DNA from: GCA-2687025 sp964473525
GTDB lineage: Bacteria > Poribacteria > WGA-4E > GCA-2687025
NCBI GenBank assembly: GCA_964473525.1
Contig: CAYYPK010000094.1
Location: 1 to 6,615, forward strand
Length of the DNA stretch: 6,615 nt
Direction of reading: 5' to 3'
The number at the start of each line of letters is the position of its first letter. The stretch's first letter is position 1. Both the position numbers and the translations under genes were made by a program. Below, in pieces: positions 1 to 6,387 of the stretch. The notes beneath the pieces were generated by a model. The model was not told the DNA's origin. It saw nothing but the letters and a program-made list of their open reading frames with translations, and searched no databases.

Positions 1-55
1 CGACCCCCATGCTATATCAGCCATGGTCGTTTACACCGATCTATGTACACCCTCT

Positions 56-124
56 TACCGCATCGTCCCGCAAGTTACCGCAGGCTACCGCACCAATACC
101 GCAAGTTACCGCACCGGAACCGCA
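56..124 (+). repeat. Phased array of TACCGCA heptamers upstream of the HTH gene
   Basis: Seven direct heptamers start at 56, 66, 76, 86, 97, 107 and 118. Those at 56, 76, 86, 97 and 107 are exact TACCGCA; 66 is TCCCGCA and 118 is AACCGCA, one mismatch each. Spacings are 10, 10, 10, 11, 10 and 11 bp, close to one DNA helical turn, so all copies face the same side of the helix. The array ends at the preferred start codon at 129, where an operator or iteron-like binding site would be expected. If the upstream ATG at 9 were used the array would be coding, but the heptamers then alternate between two reading frames (Leu-Pro-Gln and Ala-Thr-Ala types), which points to DNA-level conservation. The binding function is inferred. 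Confidence 0.72.
116..119 (+). promoter_or_regulatory. Candidate ribosome binding site GGAA for the HTH gene
   Basis: GGAA lies 9 bases before the ATG at 129 and is the only Shine-Dalgarno-like purine stretch near either candidate start. The ATG at 9 has only CGACCCCC before it in the window, which is no binding site. This favours the start at 129. The site overlaps the last degenerate heptamer of the upstream array, so a protein bound to that array could also hinder initiation; that last point is inference. Confidence 0.4.
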
Positions 125-128
125 CCGC

Positions 129-1028
129 ATGAGCGACCACGTATCTGCCATTCAAGCTGCGACTATCCTCGGCTGTAGCGAGTCTCTGATTCGCAAGCGT
201 ATACAGTCTGGGGAACTACCGGCTACAAAGCGCGGAAAGCGCTGGTACATCCTTCGTACCGATCTCGATGAACAGATACCGCCGCACTCCGCCGCCCTGG
301 TACCGCACTCTACCGCGTTGGTACCGCACTCTACCGCACCCGCGTCGGAGTCTACCGCGTCGGTACCGCACTCTACCGCACCCGCGTCGGAGCCTACCGC
401 GTCGGTACCGCACTCTACCGCACCCGTGCCGGAGTCTACCGCAGCGATACTGCATGCCTCCGAGTGGAGGGACGACCTGCTTGCTCAAGTGGTCAGACTT
501 GAGGCGCATCAGGCCGAATCAGCTGCGCGCGAAGAGACATTACGTAGCGAGGCCGATAGGCGGGAGGCGGAGGCGGCGCAAAGGGAGGAACGGTCAAAGG
601 CGCGCATCATTGACCTGGAACGCGCCGCCACCGTCCGGGAGGCCCGCATTGCCGATATGGAAGTCGCCCACGCTGGCGAGGTGGAAGAATTACGCGGACA
701 GGTTGCCGTCCTGGAAGCGAAGGTTCGGGAGACGCTCGAGGCGCATACTGAGAAACTTGGAGACCTTGCCAGCGACATCGCCGAACTCGCCAACGCGAAG
801 GCGCAGATGGAGGTCCGCGTCTACGAGCTAGAACCCGTTGCCAACCAGGTTCCGATGCTGCAGGCCGCTGTCGAGGAGAAAGATGCCGTCCTTTCCGAGC
901 GGGAGAGGCAACTGGAAGTGCGGGAACACGAGCTCACTGCGGTTCGTGAGGACATCGAGGCGATTGCCAGTCGCCCGGTAACAGGCCCGGTGTTCCGCTT
1001 GTTGACGAAGGGGAAGTTGCGGCGATAG
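129..1028 (+). CDS. Helix-turn-helix protein with repetitive linker and long coiled coil (KfrA-like architecture)
   Basis: Probably a DNA-binding protein of 299 residues; no specific family is recognised. Residues 5-50 form a MerR/excisionase-type helix-turn-helix with a short wing (AATILGCSESLIRKRI, then GELPATKRGKRWYI). Residues 58-106 are a low-complexity linker of seven 7-residue units (VPHSTAL, VPHSTAP, ASESTAS and relatives). Residues about 110-280 are rich in Glu, Ala, Arg and Leu with heptad spacing, a long coiled coil, and the protein ends in a basic tail (FRLLTKGKLRR). This order resembles plasmid KfrA-type proteins in architecture only. The start at 129 is chosen because the HTH begins there and GGAA precedes it; an in-frame ATG at 9 would add 40 residues, and the frame stays open to the window edge. 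The gene converges on the BREX operon and is not part of it. Likely roles are autoregulator or partition/nucleoid-binding factor, both inferred from the phased repeats. Confidence 0.8.
   Translation: MSDHVSAIQAATILGCSESLIRKRIQSGELPATKRGKRWYILRTDLDEQIPPHSAALVPHSTALVPHSTAPASESTASVPHSTAPASEPTASVPHSTAPVPESTAAILHASEWRDDLLAQVVRLEAHQAESAAREETLRSEADRREAEAAQREERSKARIIDLERAATVREARIADMEVAHAGEVEELRGQVAVLEAKVRETLEAHTEKLGDLASDIAELANAKAQMEVRVYELEPVANQVPMLQAAVEEKDAVLSERERQLEVREHELTAVREDIEAIASRPVTGPVFRLLTKGKLRR
300..446 (+). repeat. Seven 21-bp tandem units carrying phased TACCGC motifs, inside the HTH gene
   Basis: Units run 300-320, 321-341, 363-383 and 405-425 (type A, core GTACCGCACTCTACCGC) and 342-362, 384-404 and 426-446 (type B, core GGAGTCTACCGC), so from 321 onward there is a 42-bp A-B super-period. 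A further degenerate unit lies at 279-299. Type A units carry two TACCGC copies 10 bp apart and type B units carry one. Copies start at 301, 311, 322, 332, 353, 364, 374, 395, 406, 416 and 437, all separated by 10, 11 or 21 bp. The same hexamer is read as Val-Pro-His in one frame and Ser-Thr-Ala in the other. The repeat could be a plain coding expansion, but the match to the upstream heptamers suggests a shared DNA signal. Confidence 0.85.
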
Positions 1029-1153
1029 GACCGGACGCCTGCCAGGGCGCTACCGGAGGAACAGGAAGCCTTGAATGGGATCTTCGACCGTCTTTGCCAG
1101 ACCATGTCGAAGAGGCCGTCTGAGAGTGCGCAAGCTCCTAGGGAAGTTCTCAT

Positions 1154-1184
1154 CGACGATCTGACTCACCAGGGATGATCGTCG
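1154..1184. repeat. Inverted repeat CGACGATC / GATCGTCG
   Basis: The perfect 8-bp arms at 1154-1161 and 1177-1184 are separated by 15 bases. The repeat sits in the convergent gap and could form a hairpin in either transcript, but no T run follows on either strand, so intrinsic termination is not supported. It could equally be a protein site or chance. Confidence 0.35.
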
Positions 1185-1260
1185 TCAACGGCTGTGACGC
1201 TGTATCCATGTGTTCTACGGCGCTTGAACAGCGTGCACGTATGTCGCGCTTCCGAGACTA

Positions 1261-1281
1261 CCTGCTGTCCACACAAGCAGG
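1261..1281. terminator. Weak candidate hairpin after the BREX-side operon
   Basis: CCTGCT at 1261-1266 pairs with AGCAGG at 1276-1281 across a 9-base loop. It lies 28 bases beyond the stop of the 100-residue minus-strand gene, a suitable place for an operon terminator. No T run follows on the minus strand, so it is at best a Rho-assisted or processing hairpin. Confidence 0.25.
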
Positions 1282-1308
1282 GGTGTCGTGGTGTCGATAA
1301 CTGATCGT

Positions 1309-1611
1309 TCAGGCGTGTTCGACATCTACACCACAGTCCGTGAGATACCGCACTGCTGTCGTGCTGTGTGCAGTGACCGTAGCGTCATTAAACGGCAGTT
1401 CCGGGTCTGCAGCCTTGGCATGAGTTAGCACTTGCCAGAAGAGCCATTTGGCAGCCACCTGGCCCGCGTCGATCGCCACTGTGAACGACCTGAAATCATT
1501 GGGGTTACCCCGCCCGCCTCCCTTGGCCAGTGCACGCCTGGCAATTTCCTTGATTTCGACGACGGAATACTGCGGGATGATGGGTAGGTCTGGTATTCGT
1601 ATTCTCTTCAT
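1309..1611 (-). CDS. Small protein of unknown function downstream of brxL
   Basis: I do not recognise this 100-residue product. It starts MKRIRIPDLPIIPQYSVVEI, has a predicted helix (EIKEIARRALAKGGGRGN), then a mixed segment with DAGQVAAKWLFWQVLTHAK and a short polar tail ending CGVDVEHA. No signal peptide or membrane segment is evident, so it is probably cytoplasmic. ATG 1611 is chosen over a TTG at 1623 because GGA lies 7 bases before the ATG while the TTG has nothing useful; the TTG would add four residues. It follows brxL on the same strand after 77 bases without its own obvious promoter, so co-transcription with the BREX operon is plausible. It is not one of the canonical type 1 BREX components. 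It may be a defence accessory, an unrelated neighbour, or the remnant of a longer gene. Confidence 0.6.
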   Translation of the reverse strand: MKRIRIPDLPIIPQYSVVEIKEIARRALAKGGGRGNPNDFRSFTVAIDAGQVAAKWLFWQVLTHAKAADPELPFNDATVTAHSTTAVRYLTDCGVDVEHA

Positions 1612-1688
1612 GACGCGGTCCAAATGGCGTTGATGAGCCTGAATATCACGGCGTCAGAACATCCATGGCGTCCGCTGGCGAGATGCTC

Positions 1689-3755
1689 CTATTCCGCCCC
1701 GAGAGCCTTAAAGGCGGCGTCCGCCGGGTCAGCGTAGAAGCTGGTCTGGAACTTCGCGAACAACTCGCCCGGTATCGTCGCGATGTCACCGACACTCGTG
1801 GCGGGCATGAGGACGCGCTTGGCTCCGGCGTCCAGCGCCACTTGGAGCGATTCCGCGAGGTTTTCCACGGGGATGACGTTGCCACCCAGACTCATGTTTC
1901 CGAGGACGACCATCTGCGATTGCAGCGGTTTTCCAAGGAGGGCGGAACATAGGGCGAGGAACGTCGCCAGCGTTGTCGACTCCGTCGCGCCCGTGTTGTG
2001 CAGTTCCACCATGTGGACGTGGTAGTCGTGGTCGCCGGCCTTGGCGGCGGCGCTGATGCGATGGACGTTTGCGCGGAAGTAGTCGTGACCTACCTTGAGG
2101 GATTCTCGGGCGGCAGTGTTGGACCCCAGCCCCGACGTCTGGAGGGATCCCTTACCCGGCGTGACCTGCGTCTCGAGGCGATAGAGGCCCAGGTGCGCCG
2201 ATGAGCCGGTTGCGACCGTGTGAAGCGCGCCTGGCTCGAGTGGGGTGTCGGGGATCAGGGATCCGCCGCCCTGCTCCGGCACGCTGATGAACTTCTCCTC
2301 CATCGTCTCATTGTCGATGTAGCTGAAGTGGACGTCGTAGAACTCCATCCCACCGATCTTCTTCAACTGCTCCTTCACCCGTCGGCGGCTGACCAACGCG
2401 TATTCGAGGCATCGCGCGACAGCGTCACGGTCATATTCCTCATGCGGGTAGAGCATCTTCAGGAGCCCGGAGACCGTGCGCCGGACGGCGATGGTGTCGC
2501 GTTGGTTCAGGTCGCGGCCGAGCTTGAAGTAGCGGTCGATGGCGTCGGAGAAGTTCCGCTTGCGCATCTCGCGGAAGAACTCCGCGAGGTAGTCCACGAT
2601 GAGGCCGTACTGGTTCGTGAAGAACTCCGGCCGCATCTTCGGAATCTCCCAGCCCGGTATGTAGGCGTGGAAGCGGTCGAAGAAGGCGGAGTCGACCATC
2701 GCGGGTGGGAATGGCGCAAACAGGTGGCTCGTCTTGACGAGGGTGTCGATAGGTTGGTTCGTGTTCCCCACGAACACCATCGCCGCAGACGCCCCAATCT
2801 CTTCACGTCCTCGGGCAAACGACCCCGAGGCCATGAAGTCCTTCATGATTTGGACGCCGTCCTTGTCCTTGAAGGAGATCCCAGCGACTTCGTCGAAGGC
2901 GACAACGTCCCATAGGCCCACCAGTCCCACGACGCGGCGCGCCATGTTGTAGAAGAGGTTCGCGACGGTTGTCTGACCACCGGACACGAGGATGCTGTTT
3001 GGACTGATCTCGCGGTAGAGGTGGCTCTTTCCCGTGCCTCGGGGGCCGAGTTCGCAGACGTTGTAGTTGTTCTCGAGGAACGGAATCATGCGGGCAAGCA
3101 GATGCCACTTCGTCGCCTCATCAAACTCCGTGGGTTCCATGCCCGACGAGCGCAGCAGGACGTCTATCCACTGCTCTTCCGTGAACGCCCTACGCCCCTG
3201 GAAGAGGGCGTCCATGTCCATGTTGGGCATCTGGATGGGCTTGAGGTCACGGATGATGAAGGGCGAGGACTTCTGCCCCTCCTCGTAGTAATACTCGAGC
3301 GTGGTGATGCACCAGATGCCGCCTACAAGGAGCTTCTCGTACTCCTTCACATGAGCGCTGCCGACCTCGATGCCGTCGGTCCCCAGGCTAGATAGCAGCG
3401 CCTCGTAAACGTCACGCTTCTCGTTGAGGCGGACGGTGACGCGGTCAATCACTTTCATGCTGCCGCGCTCACGCACGGCGGACTTCACCTTCTCGGCTTC
3501 GTCAGGACGGACGTAGTTCTCCGCGAGGATGCCCTTGACGCGCTGCAGGCCGTCCTGGATGACGACTTCGTCGTCCGAGGCGCAGTAGAGGCCTAGCAAG
3601 TACTCCAGGACGTACACGGGGACGTTGGCGCCCTCTTTGACCATCTTCGTGAGGTCTTTGCGGACGACCTTCCCCGCGAAGTGCTGGTTGAGGAGATCGT
3701 CCAAGGACGCGTCGGTCGATGCCGGTGTGGCTAGGCTGGTCTCAGAAGTCATCAT
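1689..3755 (-). CDS. brxL: BREX AAA+ ATPase with Lon-like C-terminal domain, BrxL
   Basis: BrxL is the BREX component required for phage exclusion; characterised relatives form DNA-binding AAA+ rings. Residue numbers here count the TTG at 3758 as 1; for the chosen ATG at 3755 (688 residues) subtract one. An N-terminal helical region (15-170) begins LDDLLNQHFAGKVVRKDLTK. The AAA+ core has a Walker A (GPRGTGKS, 238-245), a Walker B (VVAFDE, 285-290), a sensor-1 region (VFVGNTNQP, 328-336) and a DRFHAYIPGW segment (361-370). The C-terminal 120 residues align without gaps to the Lon protease domain: HNTGATEST marks the position of the catalytic serine (S594), and GNVIPVENLAES covers the lysine motif. 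Lon has GGLKEK where this protein has ENLAES, so the catalytic lysine is missing and proteolysis is unlikely. The start lies within the end of pglZ (TTG-ATG-ATG in tandem), giving a 14-base overlap from the first ATG and implying translational coupling. Confidence 0.96.
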   Translation of the reverse strand: MMTSETSLATPASTDASLDDLLNQHFAGKVVRKDLTKMVKEGANVPVYVLEYLLGLYCASDDEVVIQDGLQRVKGILAENYVRPDEAEKVKSAVRERGSMKVIDRVTVRLNEKRDVYEALLSSLGTDGIEVGSAHVKEYEKLLVGGIWCITTLEYYYEEGQKSSPFIIRDLKPIQMPNMDMDALFQGRRAFTEEQWIDVLLRSSGMEPTEFDEATKWHLLARMIPFLENNYNVCELGPRGTGKSHLYREISPNSILVSGGQTTVANLFYNMARRVVGLVGLWDVVAFDEVAGISFKDKDGVQIMKDFMASGSFARGREEIGASAAMVFVGNTNQPIDTLVKTSHLFAPFPPAMVDSAFFDRFHAYIPGWEIPKMRPEFFTNQYGLIVDYLAEFFREMRKRNFSDAIDRYFKLGRDLNQRDTIAVRRTVSGLLKMLYPHEEYDRDAVARCLEYALVSRRRVKEQLKKIGGMEFYDVHFSYIDNETMEEKFISVPEQGGGSLIPDTPLEPGALHTVATGSSAHLGLYRLETQVTPGKGSLQTSGLGSNTAARESLKVGHDYFRANVHRISAAAKAGDHDYHVHMVELHNTGATESTTLATFLALCSALLGKPLQSQMVVLGNMSLGGNVIPVENLAESLQVALDAGAKRVLMPATSVGDIATIPGELFAKFQTSFYADPADAAFKALGAE

Positions 3756-6387
3756 CAAACGCCCGGTCTATTGTCACGCCCATTTCGACCTTCTCAATAC
3801 CGTCTTCGGTGTCAACTCCCACGAGTCGATACTCCACCTCGCGGCTGTACGTACGATCACCCAGCAGCGTCAGCATGACGGACTGGGTGCGGTCGTCGAT
3901 CTTGTCCGACGCACTATCGAACGTGACTGCCCGGACGTCCGTAACGGGCGTGCCTCCCTCGTAGACGGCTACGCGCAACGTAACGGGCTTAAAACGCTCG
4001 CTCACCGCCTCCGTCTGAATCAGGCGGAACCGGTGTTGAGCCGTCGTGATGGTATGCGTGGACCCCATCACGCTAACGTCAACGCGACGGACTAGGAAAG
4101 CTTCGCCTCGCACCCGTTTCACCTCTACCACCGGCACGATGACTTCCTGAGGCATGGCTCCCCCGTGGAAGAACCGCGCGCCGCCGCTGAAGTGGAAGCG
4201 TGACGTGCCATGTGGCACCCAGAATTGTTCGTCCCCGTCCACGCCGACAGTCGCGCTCAGGTCGCCGCGCAGCACACGGTCATGCTCAGGGAGACCGCGC
4301 CCAACCTTGTATCGTTTCTTGGATACGACCGCGCCTTGTGGGTCGGGAGCATCGTTTCGGTCTGTGTCGTCGGGAGGCGAATTGTGGTAGATGAAGCCGT
4401 GGTCTGCGGTGATGAGAAGGTACGAGGCGTTGAGGCTGTTCATCACGTAGGGAATCAGCTTGAGGAGGTCCTCGATCGCCTCGCGAGCGGCTTCGAACGT
4501 TTTGTGCTCGGTGCCTTCGTGGTCGCCTTCCGCGTCGATGCGGTTGTGGTAGATGTAGACGACGTCCTTGCCAGCGGTGAGTTCCCGGCCCTGCTTTGTG
4601 TTGAGGCCTGCTAAGTCCTGCGCGCGCAGCGCCATGCCGTCGACGGACTCGAGTATCGTGGTGCGCTGTACGGTGCCCGCAGTGGCCTTGCCATCTACAA
4701 GAGGCTCGCACTTGTCGTTGAGTGTGAGCGACTTGCCCGGTAGCAGTGCTGCCATTCCCAGCGCCGTATAGGACGGCAGGACACCAAGCTGTGACTTCAG
4801 CTCTGCCTGTGTTCTGCCGCTGTCAAGCCCGTTGATGTCGCGCGTGAGTTCCTCCGCGACCTCGTAGCGCAGTGCGTCGCTCACGATTACGAACACGCGG
4901 TTTCGGCTGTTGGCGCGTAGCTGCTTGTCCACGAACCGCTCGTAGAACTTCTGCTGGCTGGGGACGTTGGAGATGCGCCATGAATTCAGCAGACCACTGC
5001 TGCCTTCAAGGTGTTTGGTCCACGCGCTTGCGAGCTGGGGTAGGAACCAATTCACGTAGCACGCCTCGACTCGGTCGCTCAGCGTCGATAGCACGCCTGA
5101 TGGAGCTTGATCGATGGCCTCACGGAAGCGGCGATACAACTGGTCGAAGCGGTACAAGTCCGTCGTGTACGCCTCATAGGCATCCTTGGCGCTGCCGAAC
5201 TGGAAGCCATCGGTGTGGCGATTTCTCCGCTCCAGGATGGCGACGGCCGCGTCGATGGCCTGATATGCGGCTCGGTACGCGCGGCGCGGCGCGTGCTTAT
5301 TGTCCGCGATATTGTCCGTGACCCAATGCTCGGTCTGTCGGCGACTGATGTAGCGGCGGATTTCTTGTCCGTCTAGGGTCTCCGCGGTGTCCAGCACGCG
5401 TTCCCGCAGGCGATTGAGCGCCCACGCTTCCACGTCTCGGAACGTGAACGTGTCGACGAAGGCCTCCATGCCGTAGCGGCTGCTGTGATCGTTCGCGTTG
5501 AGCGCCTTCGCTATCGCCGACGCAAGTGCGTCATAGGCGCCGTTGCGCTGGGCGTTGTTTCGCCACCCATTACACAGGATCGTCGTTGCGTTGGAACCCG
5601 CTGGTGGCAGGCGATGGCGTTCCCAGGCGGTAGGGAGTTCTCCACGGAGGCGCGCGGCGAAGTCTGTGACCAGGAGGCGGGTGAGTAGATCTCGCAGCCC
5701 TGGCTGCTCGCTTTCGTAACCCACCGCCTCTTCCGCGACGGACCAGAACGCCGCTTCGAGGTCGTACTTGACGACCAGGTCCCATACATCGGGCGTGTCA
5801 TCCAACCGTACGGTGTCGGACTTCGTGTCGTGCAGCGCGCAAAGGGCGGCGACGATGAGCGCGTGCCGTTCATATGAATCGGCGCGCAGGACGACCGCGA
5901 GCATCTTGTGGTCTAGCGCCACTTTGTCGTCATCTGGATCGACGAAGCGCTGTAGGCGTTCTCTCCGCTGTTGGCTTGCCAAGAACGCCTTCCGCTGGGA
6001 CAAGTGCTCTCGCAGCGCGTGCTGGCTCAATCCCAACTCGTCCAGGTACAGGCTAGCGATGTCCGCCCTAAATGTCCCTGCCCACAGCCGAACGTCGAGC
6101 AGCCAGTCGCCTTCAGCATCCGGTTCTTCGAACGGAGCGTACAGAAGATACCGATCACCGCGCTGCATGCTAGAGAGGCGTTGCTTCACCGCGAAAGAAC
6201 CCGTGCTGTTCTCCTCCGGTGGCGCGTCGTCCTGAGCGAGCCGTACCACTGTAATGTCGTCTAGATCCATCGCTTCAAGGTCGTCGCCGAATTCGCGCTC
6301 AGGGTCGTGCCAGAAGACTACCGTCTTACCGTCTTCCGCGAAGCGGCGAAGTAGAGAGTCTCGGACCTTTTCGAGGTTGGCGTTCAT
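3742..6387 (-). CDS. pglZ: BREX-1 alkaline-phosphatase superfamily protein PglZ (type A)
   Basis: PglZ is a core BREX protein of 881 residues, a normal length for the BREX-1 type A family. The N-terminus (VVFWHDPEREFGDDLEAM, 23-40) is characteristic. A long helical middle (about 120-480) leads to the alkaline-phosphatase-like domain: VFVIVSDALRYEVAEEL (498-514) with metal-ligand candidate D504, PSYTALGMAALLPG (538-551) with T541 at the nucleophile position, YIYHNRIDAEGD (611-622) with D618, LLITADHGF (657-665) with D662 and H663, and HGGAMPQEVIVPVVEV (741-756) with H741. All key motifs are present, so it should be functional. A beta-rich C-terminal domain follows. The ligand assignments come from superfamily pattern, not from structure. 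From memory, a Salmonella homologue has been described as a metal-dependent nuclease that pairs with BrxB. The ATG shares an ATGA with the pglX stop, and the 3' end overlaps brxL, as in other type 1 operons. Confidence 0.96.
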   Translation of the reverse strand: MNANLEKVRDSLLRRFAEDGKTVVFWHDPEREFGDDLEAMDLDDITVVRLAQDDAPPEENSTGSFAVKQRLSSMQRGDRYLLYAPFEEPDAEGDWLLDVRLWAGTFRADIASLYLDELGLSQHALREHLSQRKAFLASQQRRERLQRFVDPDDDKVALDHKMLAVVLRADSYERHALIVAALCALHDTKSDTVRLDDTPDVWDLVVKYDLEAAFWSVAEEAVGYESEQPGLRDLLTRLLVTDFAARLRGELPTAWERHRLPPAGSNATTILCNGWRNNAQRNGAYDALASAIAKALNANDHSSRYGMEAFVDTFTFRDVEAWALNRLRERVLDTAETLDGQEIRRYISRRQTEHWVTDNIADNKHAPRRAYRAAYQAIDAAVAILERRNRHTDGFQFGSAKDAYEAYTTDLYRFDQLYRRFREAIDQAPSGVLSTLSDRVEACYVNWFLPQLASAWTKHLEGSSGLLNSWRISNVPSQQKFYERFVDKQLRANSRNRVFVIVSDALRYEVAEELTRDINGLDSGRTQAELKSQLGVLPSYTALGMAALLPGKSLTLNDKCEPLVDGKATAGTVQRTTILESVDGMALRAQDLAGLNTKQGRELTAGKDVVYIYHNRIDAEGDHEGTEHKTFEAAREAIEDLLKLIPYVMNSLNASYLLITADHGFIYHNSPPDDTDRNDAPDPQGAVVSKKRYKVGRGLPEHDRVLRGDLSATVGVDGDEQFWVPHGTSRFHFSGGARFFHGGAMPQEVIVPVVEVKRVRGEAFLVRRVDVSVMGSTHTITTAQHRFRLIQTEAVSERFKPVTLRVAVYEGGTPVTDVRAVTFDSASDKIDDRTQSVMLTLLGDRTYSREVEYRLVGVDTEDGIEKVEMGVTIDRAFDDDF

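Larger units (their letters stand above)
1029..1308. other. Convergent intergenic region, no firm gene
   Basis: This is where the plus-strand HTH gene and the minus-strand BREX side meet. No tRNA or recognisable RNA gene is seen, and no stem followed by a T run that would be a textbook terminator. The frame of the HTH gene stays open after its TAG stop for 49 more codons, to a TGA at 1176-1178, and reads like protein (for example PEEQEALNGIFDRLCQTMSK). It is preceded by GGAGGA at 1055-1060 and AGGAAG at 1063-1068, so a short gene starting at TTG 1071 or ATG 1104 is conceivable but not called. Confidence 0.5.

Noticed and set aside
13..60. Promoter-like words TTTACA (30-35), TATATC (13-18) and TATGTA (42-47)
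   Set aside because: No pair has good -35 and -10 matches at 16-18 bp spacing, so a promoter cannot be supported.
300..446. Possible CRISPR array
   Set aside because: Units are contiguous 21-bp tandem repeats with no unique spacers, and they lie in frame inside a coding region.
216..509. Arginine-rich frame on the minus strand opposite the tandem repeats
   Set aside because: Its repeats are the antisense reading of the 21-bp units; the plus-strand frame has a clear HTH and coiled coil.
268..831. Long plus-strand frame rich in Arg, Pro and Leu
   Set aside because: It is an out-of-frame reading of the HTH gene produced by GC-rich repeats and has no recognisable domain.
1208..1300. 30-codon plus-strand frame starting ATG 1208
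   Set aside because: It has no ribosome binding site and no recognisable product, and is too short to support.
1648..1668. Six-codon minus-strand frame (MDVLTP) between brxL and the small gene
   Set aside because: It is too short, without a supporting binding site or leader-peptide features.
2220..2915. 231-codon plus-strand frame
   Set aside because: It lies wholly opposite brxL, whose Walker motifs are unmistakable; long antisense frames are common in high-GC genes.
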